52,713 nucleotides of DNA, from contig JBBDUG010000004.1 in NCBI GenBank assembly GCA_040904025.1, positions 1-52,713 of the forward strand, in the 5' to 3' direction. Both the position numbers and the translations under genes were made by a program. The notes under the pieces were generated by a model. The model was not told the DNA's origin, did no database searches, and saw nothing but the letters and a program-made list of their open reading frames with translations. Below, piece by piece: positions 43,695-51,069 of the stretch. This DNA comes from JBBDUG01 sp040904025 (lineage in GTDB: Bacteria; Patescibacteriota; Minisyncoccia; Phycocordibacterales; SW-6-46-9). Numbering within the stretch: the first letter of the stretch is position 1; each line of letters opens with the position of its first letter.

Positions 43695-43769
43695 ACCCTT
43701 TCCAGCTGCCTGAGTATGCACAAACTACTCACCACCATGTTTCCTTCGGGAGATATGGTGGTTTTTTCT
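43682..43769 (+). terminator. Tandem hairpins with terminator
   Basis: AAAGGGTC/GACCCTTT at about 43682-43700 overlaps the stop, then ACCACCAT (43731-43738) pairs with ATGGTGGT (43755-43762) followed by TTTTTCTTT. Confidence 0.75.
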
Positions 43770-43802
43770 TTGGAACTGTATTATTTTCACTAATATAATA
43801 AC

Positions 43803-43826
43803 AGAAACCACCTCTTGGTGGTTTCT
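43803..43826 (-). terminator. Hairpin downstream of the tRNA gene
   Basis: AGAAACCACC pairs with GGTGGTTTCT across TCTT. It is 35 bases beyond the tRNA 3' end on the minus strand, followed there by GTTATTATATT, so it may terminate the tRNA transcript. A near copy sits at 42431-42452. Confidence 0.5.
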
Positions 43827-43860
43827 GGCACGAAGTACACAAAGTGCACAATGTTAACTT

Positions 43861-43931
43861 TTGCGGGGGCCGGATTTGAACCGACGTCTGGAGGTTATGA
43901 GCCTCCCGAGGTACCGCTCCTCCACCCCGCG
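43861..43931 (-). tRNA. Initiator tRNA-fMet (CAT)
   Basis: Folds into a full cloverleaf of 71 bases on the minus strand. The acceptor stem is CGCGGGG/CCCCGCA, with a C1-A72 mismatch, the hallmark of bacterial initiator tRNA. D-arm GAGG/CCTC, anticodon stem GGAGG/CCTCC with loop CTCATAA (anticodon CAT), a four-base variable loop, and T-arm GTCGG-TTCAAAT-CCGGC. The discriminator is A, and CCA is not encoded. The D-loop is short at seven bases. Confidence 0.93.
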
Positions 43932-44077
43932 ATGTTTATTCAATTGTACGACTATTATAGGCGTATGGGGTGTAAAGTCAAAGGGAGAAATGGGTTAGAG
44001 TCTACATCTTTTATGTTATCCCCTTTTACAAAAGGGGATAGTACAGTATCATTTATATATGTAACTGTTCTGTATAT

Positions 44078-44524
44078 ATGAACACTAAGAATAAATACAC
44101 AACTCTCGCTGCTCCGATTGTTGTCATTATCCTCGCAGTCATTTTGCTGTTGCTCGGTCAGGAGACCGAAAGAGCACCACAGGTGACCGAAGAAGTGGGG
44201 GCTGTATCAACACAGCAGAGTGATACATTTGATATTCCGTCCGATCTCCCTATAGATGGTGATATTGAAGAGTCGTATACTACTGGGGGTAATGGATCTA
44301 TAGTACAGGTGATGGTCTATCATTCCGCCTCAACTGTCTCTGCTGTTGCAGAGATGTATACAACCTATTATCAGGAGAACGGATATACACTCCTTGACTC
44401 AAGCCAAGAGAATGGGGTATTGGCGTTTTTAGGTGTTAGCAATGGGACACAGATGACTGTTGTGGGGTATGAGAATGGAGAGAATACACTCGTTGAGGTG
44501 TCGCTGAGGCGATTGGGGGAGTAA
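44078..44524 (+). CDS. Membrane-anchored extracytoplasmic protein, paralogue 1
   Basis: 148 residues: one membrane helix at about 11-29, an acidic linker, then a domain of about 90 residues with IPSDLPIDGDIEES and a VAEMYTTYYQENGYTL helix near 90-105. The same plan occurs in the two genes at 46736 and 47390: helix, linker, a (F/L)P-x-D-x-P segment, then a Y-x-x-Y-x-x-x-x-G-(Y/F) helix and a beta finish. They are therefore divergent paralogues. No known family. A perfect CCCCTTTT/AAAAGGGG hairpin lies upstream. Confidence 0.6.
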   Translation: MNTKNKYTTLAAPIVVIILAVILLLLGQETERAPQVTEEVGAVSTQQSDTFDIPSDLPIDGDIEESYTTGGNGSIVQVMVYHSASTVSAVAEMYTTYYQENGYTLLDSSQENGVLAFLGVSNGTQMTVVGYENGENTLVEVSLRRLGE

Positions 44525-44556
44525 CACTTTTTCTCGTCTAATTTAATTTTAGTTTT

Positions 44557-44585
44557 TTGCGTGTAAAAAACCTTTAAGCTATACT
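44557..44585 (+). promoter_or_regulatory. Promoter of the graspetide precursor gene
   Basis: TTGCGT (44557-44562), 17 bases, TATACT (44580-44585). The leader of about 70 bases contains GGTGG/CCGCC (about 44594-44614) and then CTCTTTTTC, which could act as an attenuator. Confidence 0.6.
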
Positions 44586-44660
44586 AACTATAGCTGGTGG
44601 CTTTAGTTACCGCCCCGCTCTCTTTTTCGTAGTTCTTTTCACTAGACTGGTAATCGACTC

Positions 44661-44849
44661 ATGACCAGCATTCTTTCTGAACATCCCCGAGGTGTACCAC
44701 TTGAGAGCTCTGAATCTCAGGGGGGAGATCACTCGACCACCCAGCCGTTCCTGACTCGCTTTATAGAGCCTCAGGGAATGGCCGGAGGAACCCAAACCTA
44801 CTATGTCTCTGACGGCGGCACTCAGGACATTAAGTGGGATCCCGACTGA
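44661..44849 (+). CDS. Candidate graspetide (microviridin-like) precursor peptide, 62 aa
   Basis: The peptide contains PFLTRFIE at residues 29-36, matching the PFFARFLE leader motif that microviridin-type ATP-grasp ligases recognise. After a GMAGG spacer, residues 44-62 form a likely core: hydroxyl or amine donors T44, T46, S50, T54 and K58, and acid acceptors D51, D56, D60 and D62, with Tyr 47-48 and Trp 59. It ends in D-P-D. It is convergent with the ATP-grasp gene at 44903 and shares its terminator. The leader motif plus the adjacent ligase make this a strong candidate; the real cross-links are unknown. Confidence 0.75.
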   Translation: MTSILSEHPRGVPLESSESQGGDHSTTQPFLTRFIEPQGMAGGTQTYYVSDGGTQDIKWDPD

Positions 44850-44878
44850 GCTTAATCTGGCGGGAAGTTTAAGAAAAG

Positions 44879-44912
44879 CCCCCTGCGTGCAAACACAGGG
44901 GGTTATTTTTTT
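44879..44912. terminator. Bidirectional terminator shared by precursor and ligase
   Basis: CCCCCTG (44879-44885) pairs with CAGGGGG (44896-44902). It is followed by TTATTTTTTTG on + and by CTTTTCTT on -, ending both convergent transcripts. Confidence 0.85.
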
Positions 44913-45865
44913 GTTAGCTTTTCCGCTAGGCTTTTAGCAATGTTGAAATTACAACTATCTTGAATCCACCCCCACCTTCCATTGGGATTTATCTCCAGGA
45001 ACACGTAATCGCCATCTGGTGTAACTATCATATCTATCGCTCCATATATGAGACCAAGATTCTTCACCAGAGATTTGATTTTAGCAGATACTTCCTCTGG
45101 TAAAGAATAAGGGATATAGGAAAGTTCGTTTCCCGCTTTTCTCCAGTCATGTTGAGAAGTAGCGAGTGACTGAGAGTCTATTTTTGCTGAGAAGACTCTT
45201 TCGCCCACTACTGTGATCCGTAATTCATAGGCTTTCTCTACATACTCCTGAAGAAAGAGAGGGCAAGCAGCGATTTGTCTCTCGGAACCCTGTACATCTT
45301 GTTGTGTTATGACGTTTGTATACAGCAGAAGGGGGTCACCCTCGTCCAAAAACACCTGTGTATACAACTGTTTCGCCGCTACTTTCTGATGCTTTGAGAC
45401 AAAATATTTTACTTCCCTCGGGTCATTAGAAATTAGAGTAGCGGGGATTGTTAAGCCAATGCTTTCAGCTGCCCTCAGCTGATACATTTTATTGTCTTCA
45501 ATCAATTTGTTGGCTCGAAGAAGGTCATTGATCCACACCCTGTCTTCAAGAGAGGTATAGAGTGACCACAGTGCAGCGCGTGATTCGTTTTGTATAAATT
45601 TCTTATAACCGACATTTTCCGATTTTTGTGCGGCGGGAAGTGGCTTCCAGTACCAGACGCTTTCTATTTCACATAATGGACGACTAATGCCACATATTGT
45701 GAGTTTCCCTCCCAACGATCCATCGAAAGAAAAAGAAAGGAAATCACGTATTGGGAATAAATGAGGGTAGAAGATAAAGTAAGGTTGTCGCAAGGTCTCC
45801 AACTCATTTAGAACCAATTGAACGACAGGTTCATCTGGATTGGTGATTATCAAGGTATATCCCAT
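44903..45865 (-). CDS. MvdC/MvdD-like ATP-grasp ligase (graspetide synthetase)
   Basis: 320 residues typical of the microviridin ligases, which form omega-ester or amide side-chain bonds in a precursor peptide using ATP. Visible blocks: VWYWKP at 70-75, NESRAALW at 93-100, the ATP-binding Lys region VAAKQLY at 162-168, LQEYVEKAYELRITVVG at 205-221, the diagnostic SQ-x-D-W-R segment (SQHDWRKAG, 237-245), YGAIDMIVTPDG at 274-285, and FLEINPNGRW at 289-298 with metal-binding Glu and Asn. An AGGAGGGA ribosome binding site precedes the ATG. It follows the DUF6624 gene by 64 bases and is probably its operon partner. Confidence 0.9.
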   Translation of the reverse strand: MGYTLIITNPDEPVVQLVLNELETLRQPYFIFYPHLFPIRDFLSFSFDGSLGGKLTICGISRPLCEIESVWYWKPLPAAQKSENVGYKKFIQNESRAALWSLYTSLEDRVWINDLLRANKLIEDNKMYQLRAAESIGLTIPATLISNDPREVKYFVSKHQKVAAKQLYTQVFLDEGDPLLLYTNVITQQDVQGSERQIAACPLFLQEYVEKAYELRITVVGERVFSAKIDSQSLATSQHDWRKAGNELSYIPYSLPEEVSAKIKSLVKNLGLIYGAIDMIVTPDGDYVFLEINPNGRWGWIQDSCNFNIAKSLAEKLTKK

Positions 45866-45929
45866 TATTGATCCCTCCTAGCTTGGGGTTGGTTTGTATA
45901 TTACGTTCCTCGCCGATAATACCACACAA

Positions 45930-46448
45930 TTACCTGTTATTAAAACTGTCAAACGCTCTTTTCTTTTGCTCTTCGAAGGTGTCTAATCCTAATTCTTTTC
46001 TACGCTTATTTATATTCTTAGAATCTTCTATTGGATCTACTGAAAGTGTATTATCTTCAAGATTTATATTAAATGATGTCCCGTATAATTGTTTCTTTCC
46101 TTCTCTGATTAAAATACGATCGGTAGTTTTTGCGATCAACTTTGGGTCAATTTCATCTGGAAGCAATTTTCTCATCTCTTTCAGGGCCCTTTTTTGTATT
46201 TCAATATCTTGTAAGTGTTGGACTAACACCCACAGCTCTTCTGGTGTATTTTTTCCATATTGGGATTGTTTTGGCCATCCTATTTTTTCCAGAACCTTCT
46301 CAACAAGAGACTCGCTTTGTTTATCAATTTGAGCATCATAATGGTCTAGAGAGAAATCATGCTCTGACCACACCCTCCTCATGTTTTGGTCAATCGTATA
46401 CTGTTTTTTGATTTCTTGAACCAACCCTTTTTTGTTTGTTGTGTTCAT
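45930..46448 (-). CDS. DUF6624 family protein
   Basis: 172 residues matching the DUF6624 pattern known mainly from actinobacteria: a central GWPKQSQYG near 86-94, WVLVQHLQDIEIQKRAL near 101-117, IDPKLIAKTTDRILIREGKKQLYGTSF near 128-154 and a C-terminal PIEDSKNINKRRKELGLDTFEE. Function is unknown. TATTAT on the minus strand (46456-46461) ends seven bases before the ATG. It is first in a two-gene unit with the ATP-grasp ligase, so a helper or modifying role in the peptide pathway is possible. The gene is noticeably AT-rich. Confidence 0.75.
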   Translation of the reverse strand: MNTTNKKGLVQEIKKQYTIDQNMRRVWSEHDFSLDHYDAQIDKQSESLVEKVLEKIGWPKQSQYGKNTPEELWVLVQHLQDIEIQKRALKEMRKLLPDEIDPKLIAKTTDRILIREGKKQLYGTSFNINLEDNTLSVDPIEDSKNINKRRKELGLDTFEEQKKRAFDSFNNR

Positions 46449-46650
46449 ATGAAGAATAATACCCGCATAAGTATGTGTCTACAAATTTAAAAGCAACTTA
46501 ATCAAAAAAAATTGAGGCAGGATCAACAGGTAAGTGAAATAAGGCCTCAGAAGGTGATAGTCGCGAGCACATAATCCTAAATCTGTCTCATAACAATAGA
46601 GGTGATTATACAACCTAGTATAAGCAATCGTGTCTTATTTCTGATGGTGT

Positions 46651-46696
46651 TTATCCACAACACCTCTCTTTAGGGGGGTGTAGTATGTTATATACT
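46651..46696 (+). promoter_or_regulatory. Envelope-type promoter with TTATCCACA box
   Basis: TTATCCACA (46651-46659), then 31 bases to TATACT (46691-46696), followed by TTTAAG. The -35 position (CTTTAG or TTTAGG) is poor, consistent with a promoter that depends on an activator at the box. The upstream gap (46449-46650) shows only a GAGGC/GCCTC hairpin. Confidence 0.65.
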
Positions 46697-46735
46697 TTAA
46701 GTATATATAATAATTAATCATTCGTTATATTTCGT

Positions 46736-47236
46736 ATGGAACAAGAAAACAATAAAGGACTTATCATAGGAGTTGTTGTTATCATCATTCTTGCGGTACT
46801 CTTTCTCCTATTCGGAGGGAGTGCACCAGAGAATACTGGAACAGATGATGATGTAATAGAGGAGACAGAGTCAGCTTCAGAGGGAATCACAGAAGTTGAT
46901 CTAGATACTGCAGAAGGGCTTGATCGGTTTCCTGAAGGATTTCCAACAGATGTACCGGTTGAACCTGCAACGATTGTAAATAGTGTGAACCTCGAGCGTA
47001 ATGATGGTGGCTCTGATGCCATTATCATCTATCGCCCAGACGCAAGTGTGAATGAAGTATATGATGCATTTGTATCCTATATGACAGACGCAGGGTATAC
47101 CATTGAGACAGATAGCCTTGATGGAATGAGAATAGACCTCCAGGGAACAAGTGCAGATGGAGAACTTACGGTATCTTCTATGGAGCTTGAAGGGGAAGGG
47201 ATACTTGAAGTGTTTGTGAACTTTGTTGGGGTATAG
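46736..47236 (+). CDS. Membrane-anchored extracytoplasmic protein, paralogue 2
   Basis: 166 residues: short cytoplasmic start, membrane helix at about 9-26, an acidic Glu/Asp/Thr linker, then a compact domain with GLDRFPEGFPTDVPVEP at about 60-76 and VYDAFVSYMTDAGYTIE near 109-125, ending in beta strands (VFVNFVGV). It is a clear paralogue of the 47390 gene (GLERLPEGFPSDTPVDV at the same place) and more distantly of 44078. Family unknown. It has a TTATCCACA-type promoter and its own terminator. Confidence 0.7.
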   Translation: MEQENNKGLIIGVVVIIILAVLFLLFGGSAPENTGTDDDVIEETESASEGITEVDLDTAEGLDRFPEGFPTDVPVEPATIVNSVNLERNDGGSDAIIIYRPDASVNEVYDAFVSYMTDAGYTIETDSLDGMRIDLQGTSADGELTVSSMELEGEGILEVFVNFVGV

Positions 47237-47257
47237 AGGGTGGTAGGTATAAAAAAT

Positions 47258-47290
47258 ACCGAGGCCTCCTATCAGGAGCCTCGGTTTTGG
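47258..47290 (+). terminator. Intrinsic terminator
   Basis: ACCGAGGC-TCCT pairs with AGGA-GCCTCGGT with one bulged C (47258-47283), followed by TTTTGGTGTTTTT. Confidence 0.85.
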
Positions 47291-47310
47291 TGTTTTTGGA
47301 CACATTTTTA

Positions 47311-47357
47311 TTATCCACACCTAATGCTCTTCGTGGAGGGTCTTAATGTACTATAAT
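47311..47357 (+). promoter_or_regulatory. Envelope-type promoter with TTATCCACA box
   Basis: TTATCCACA (47311-47319), then 32 bases to TATAAT (47352-47357). No good -35 is present. Geometry matches the promoters at 32936, 46651 and 51070. Confidence 0.65.
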
Positions 47358-47389
47358 TATAGATGTAATAATTATTTAACTACATATAC

Positions 47390-47947
47390 ATGGAACAGAC
47401 ACAACCAACAAATGGGAATTCACATGATAATCACAAGGCTCTTACCATTGGTGTTGCCGTTATCGTACTTCTTGTAGCAGTATTTCTGATCTTTGGAAAC
47501 AGAGATACAGGACCAACGGAACAGGATGAAGTAACTCCGGAAAATCAGGAGGAAGAAGTTGTCTTGGGAGACCAGGCTGAAGATGCTCCACGTACTATAG
47601 AAGAAGTTGATCTCACTTCCACAGAAGGACTTGAACGTCTTCCAGAAGGATTCCCTTCTGACACTCCAGTGGATGTTGAGACACTTGTTGACAGTACACA
47701 TATCGTCAATGAAGACGGATCAGAAGAATCACTTGTAGTGTATCTTTCAGATGCAACGATAGGGGAGTTATATGAGAGCTATATCTCATACATAGATGAA
47801 CAGGGCTTCGAGATTGATAGGGATGATTCGACTGATGAGTTTGTGATAATGAATGCATTGCGTGAAAATACTACCATGTCGGTGTCTGCTACACCGTCAG
47901 AAGAAGGGGGTCAGCAAGAGGTGTTTGTAAGGTTTCTTGTGGAATAA
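47390..47947 (+). CDS. Membrane-anchored extracytoplasmic protein, paralogue 3
   Basis: 185 residues with the same plan as the 46736 product: membrane helix at about 18-36, a long acidic linker (37-70), GLERLPEGFPSDTPVDV near 80-96, LYESYISYIDEQGFEID near 127-143, and a final VFVRFLVE strand. The linker is longer and richer in Glu. The tandem arrangement, each copy with its own promoter and terminator, suggests duplication with separate control. Function unknown; location outside the membrane is inferred from the helix and acidic tail. Confidence 0.7.
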   Translation: MEQTQPTNGNSHDNHKALTIGVAVIVLLVAVFLIFGNRDTGPTEQDEVTPENQEEEVVLGDQAEDAPRTIEEVDLTSTEGLERLPEGFPSDTPVDVETLVDSTHIVNEDGSEESLVVYLSDATIGELYESYISYIDEQGFEIDRDDSTDEFVIMNALRENTTMSVSATPSEEGGQQEVFVRFLVE

Positions 47948-47960
47948 AATACATATATAA

Positions 47961-47999
47961 AATAAAAAGCCTCACTCGAAACATCTGTTCCGAGTGAGG
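47961..47999 (-). terminator. Terminator for the minus-strand lipoprotein gene
   Basis: CCTCACTCG (47970-47978) pairs with CGAGTGAGG (47991-47999). On the minus strand it is followed by CTTTTTATTTT. It may also end the + strand gene. Confidence 0.85.
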
Positions 48000-48020
48000 T
48001 TGTGTGCATTTCTGCACCCC

Positions 48021-49307
48021 TCAAAGCAGTAGCCGTGGGTGGATATTTCTCAAACCCTCCACAGTTACCGGATCCCTCCGATTTCCATTTGGTTCGAAAA
48101 ATATGAGCTGGTTGAAGTCACCCTCGTAGAGGATCGAAATACCTGATCCGTCTGTTCCGAAGGCAAATTCTCCAATCCCTGCTTCAGTCCCCAGCTCCTC
48201 TCTCGCCTCGAGATCGACGAAGATCGTTGAGATTTCATCTTCCTCGAGTCGCATGAGGCTCGCTGTTGTGACACGCACATCGGTTAATACCGTTATCCGT
48301 GATCCGACCCTCTCGGTTTGATAGAGGCCACTCATAGAGGTGGGAGTTATGTTGAACACTGAATCTGAATCCTCCCTACCATCGTATCTGCGTATGGGGG
48401 CGGAGATATAGAGTGTCCCCGTGTCTGTATCACTGGCAAACCCTGTGGGTACCCCAAAGCAAAACGGTGCATCTTCCGGACGATCACTACAGCTCTCCTT
48501 TGGATACTCTGTAATGTTCCCAGTGTGAGGGTCAAGGGTAAACACTTCAGGAGAGCCCGAATCATGGGCATTCATGTATGCAATCCTTCCGTCAGGAAGC
48601 CATTGCGCCATAATGACACGCCCTTGGATCGTACAGTTTTCTCCCAGATCCTCTGTTAACTCTCCGCGATAGTCGAGGGTCAGCAAGTGATTACAATTGC
48701 TACCTTCCTGGAGGTCAAAAATAAATACCTCCGATCCATCAGGTGAGACAGCAAATCCCTGGAAGGGAGAATGTTGTCCGTACGTTGCCGAGTATCCAAA
48801 CAATTGCTGATATTCACCACTTTCATTGTTAATGTGATAAATGCCATACTCGTTTGGTCCCGTTGTCGCATCGGCAATGGTCAGGGTTTCTTCTACGTTC
48901 TCAAGCGTAAAGATTTCCTGGGATTCCCCCGTCGCTCCCGTGGCCGTAATGGTGAGAGTGGCACCTGCCATGCTCTCTACCGGTATCTCACGAGAGAAGG
49001 AGAGGGAGTTTTCACCTTCCGCAGCGGTCGTGTCAAACGTCTCGCTTCCGTACTCTACCGTGATTGCGTGAAGAGTGTCTTCTACCGAGACATCTACCTC
49101 AAAAGAGGTTGTCTTTCCCGGTCCTGGGACAATCATCCAGGTATCGGTTGAAGTGACGGTGATGGTTGGTGTGTACTCCTCTTCTTCAGGTGTAGGTTGG
49201 TTGTTGGGAGGAGGGTCATTTACCACCCCCGAGTCGCCGCAGCCGATAAGGAGTGTTGTTACGAGAAGGAGGAGTACAAGTACGAGAATTCTGATCAGGC
49301 TCTTCAT
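48021..49307 (-). CDS. Lipoprotein with predicted beta-propeller (TolB/WD40-like)
   Basis: 428 residues. A lipoprotein signal ends in LIGC (C23, lipobox), followed by a Pro/Glu linker (about 28-45) and an Ig-like strand region (ITVTSTDTWMIVPGPGKTTSFEVDVSVED). Then comes a propeller-like part with repeated blades carrying S-P-D-G-S and L-P-D-G-R turns (FAVSPDGSEVFIFD; WLPDGRIAYMN), as in TolB. It is a paralogue of the 49464 gene: both share PGPGK/PGPNR, the SMAxAxLT block, CNHLL-LD-RGE--EDLGE-C and the final LRN/LYR-PRL end. Surface anchoring is expected; ligand unknown. Confidence 0.75.
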   Translation of the reverse strand: MKSLIRILVLVLLLLVTTLLIGCGDSGVVNDPPPNNQPTPEEEEYTPTITVTSTDTWMIVPGPGKTTSFEVDVSVEDTLHAITVEYGSETFDTTAAEGENSLSFSREIPVESMAGATLTITATGATGESQEIFTLENVEETLTIADATTGPNEYGIYHINNESGEYQQLFGYSATYGQHSPFQGFAVSPDGSEVFIFDLQEGSNCNHLLTLDYRGELTEDLGENCTIQGRVIMAQWLPDGRIAYMNAHDSGSPEVFTLDPHTGNITEYPKESCSDRPEDAPFCFGVPTGFASDTDTGTLYISAPIRRYDGREDSDSVFNITPTSMSGLYQTERVGSRITVLTDVRVTTASLMRLEEDEISTIFVDLEAREELGTEAGIGEFAFGTDGSGISILYEGDFNQLIFFEPNGNRRDPVTVEGLRNIHPRLLL

Positions 49308-49402
49308 AGCTACCTTACTTGTTGGTGCTTTATCAGTGTACGAGAGTGTTTTCTAGCAAAACGATACCATTGTTATACTAAGATATCAAGCTTATCATGT
49401 AT

Positions 49403-49455
49403 AAAAAAACCCTACCGAAGTGCAGTGTATAACACATCTGCACAACAGTAGGGTT
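49403..49455 (-). terminator. Terminator for the second lipoprotein gene
   Basis: AACCCTAC (49408-49415) pairs with GTAGGGTT (49448-49455), with an inner TGCAGTGT/ACACATCTGCA stem. On the minus strand it is followed by TTTTTTTAT. Confidence 0.85.
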
Positions 49456-49463
49456 CTACCTTT

Positions 49464-50912
49464 TTACTCAGTGGAAAGAACAGCGTTCTCCTCGGCCGAG
49501 ATGAGCCGGGGAGTGGTCAGCCGATAAAGACCGGTTATCTCATAAGGCCCCTCGACCATCTGGCCACCTTGTCCGTAGAAGGCGATCTCGTTGCCTGCCT
49601 GGCTAAACGGAATACCCAGTGATACACCCTCTGGAGTGAGGGAGAACTCTTGAGCACCTATCTTATCGATCTTGTATCCTTCCGGATTATTAAGGTCGAT
49701 AAGGATGCGCCCGTATCGCTCTAGTGTATCAATGCGCTCCACTTCACCAACGGCAACACCATCACGGATGTCGTCCAACTTAACCAACCACTTATTAAGC
49801 GGGAAGGTGACGAGACTCTCGTAGGTATTACTACCTTGGGAGAAACGGCCAAATTCTGTCAAAGACTTAACTTCACCGTCCTCCCTCTGCCATGCATGTC
49901 GGGACACATATAAATCTCCCGACTCGGCATAGGCGAGGCCATAGATGCCCGTAAAGCACTTCTCACCCCCTTCAACTTCGGAGCGTGATCTGCACTCGCT
50001 TCGAGTGAGTTGAGTAAGCTCATTTGTTTCGAGGTTTAATTTAAAGGCCTCGACAGTGTTGTGTGCATTAACAACACCACCACCAAATGCAATCTCACTC
50101 CCGTCTGGTGACCACGTGGCATACGTGGCTCTCTCTTTGATTCGACAGTCTTCACCCAGATCCTCTGCTACTTCTCCTCGCCAATCGAGGATCAGCAAGT
50201 GATTACAACCGCTCGTCTCCTTTTTCCAGTCAAATACGAAGTATTTTGACCGGTCAGGGGAGATGCCGAATCCAACGGGCCATGTTTCCTCGGCCGTGTA
50301 AGTGAAGAGTCTTTGAAAGCCCTCTCCATACCTGTCGAGGAGGAATATCCCGTATGTGCCTGCCTGCCACCCGATTGAGGTAATCATCTTGCTGCGGACG
50401 TGGCGCAGGGTGAGTATCCTTTCCCTCTCTCCCGTCACCCCAATCGCTTTGAATGTGAGTCTGGCATCTGCCATGCTCTCCACCTCAATCTTTATCTTGA
50501 AGGCGGTGGAAGAAACAGGGGAGGCAAAGGTGGTGTCCCACTTTAACTCCCCGTCCTCGTTGTGGATCGACATAGAGAGCAAAGTATCACTTACTGCCAC
50601 ATCTATGTCTACGACGATAAACCTATTTGGTCCGGGGACCAAAGGAATACTCTCATCTGTCCACACCCTCTGGAAGCGAGGGTTATACGACTTCGGTTCT
50701 GGATCAGGGTCCGGATTGGGATCGGGTTCTGGATCAGGGTCTGGGTTACAGCCTTCATCCACTGCACCATTCTTATCGTTATCGATATCATCCCCACAGA
50801 TCTCTTCTGTAGGGGGATCAATGATGCTTCCTCCCTCCTTTTCAGGGCTAAGGAGGTCGCATCCGGAAACAACTGCAAAAAGCAGAAGTACCGCAAATAG
50901 TATGCGTTTCAT
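49464..50912 (-). CDS. Lipoprotein with MopE-like Cys motif, D/P/E repeat and predicted propeller
   Basis: 482 residues from the ATG at 50912. The lipobox VVSGC gives C18. Next is CGDDIDNDKNGAVDEGC near 38-54, the D-x-D-N-D-x-(N/D)-G calcium-binding style motif of MopE-type proteins, then a Asp/Pro/Glu/Asn repeat (about 55-74). An Ig-like segment and propeller blades follow (FGISPDRSKYFVFD; TWSPDGSEIAFGG). It is paralogous to the 48021 gene, and the two lie in tandem with separate terminators. The start at 50951 is rejected because the signal peptide begins at the later Met. Confidence 0.75.
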   Translation of the reverse strand: MKRILFAVLLLFAVVSGCDLLSPEKEGGSIIDPPTEEICGDDIDNDKNGAVDEGCNPDPDPEPDPNPDPDPEPKSYNPRFQRVWTDESIPLVPGPNRFIVVDIDVAVSDTLLSMSIHNEDGELKWDTTFASPVSSTAFKIKIEVESMADARLTFKAIGVTGERERILTLRHVRSKMITSIGWQAGTYGIFLLDRYGEGFQRLFTYTAEETWPVGFGISPDRSKYFVFDWKKETSGCNHLLILDWRGEVAEDLGEDCRIKERATYATWSPDGSEIAFGGGVVNAHNTVEAFKLNLETNELTQLTRSECRSRSEVEGGEKCFTGIYGLAYAESGDLYVSRHAWQREDGEVKSLTEFGRFSQGSNTYESLVTFPLNKWLVKLDDIRDGVAVGEVERIDTLERYGRILIDLNNPEGYKIDKIGAQEFSLTPEGVSLGIPFSQAGNEIAFYGQGGQMVEGPYEITGLYRLTTPRLISAEENAVLSTE

Positions 50913-51069
50913 AGCGACCTCCACGGTCTTATTCGAGTTTCTACGTGTCAATGAGTGTCTAATGTGTATTATACAACACTCTAGAATAAATGTCTACCTT
51001 GTTTTTATCAAAACAAAGGGGGTTAAAATAGTGTTTAAAGATGGGGTTTATTAACTAAGATGTTTCCTG

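Noticed and set aside
43731..43931. Genomic-island attachment site at the tRNA-fMet
   Set aside because: No integrase and no direct repeat of the tRNA 3' end found within the window; the region beyond is only somewhat more AT-rich.
50356..51054. 232-aa ORF antisense to the second lipoprotein
   Set aside because: The Gly/Ser repeat is the antisense of the Asp-Pro repeat; no start signals.
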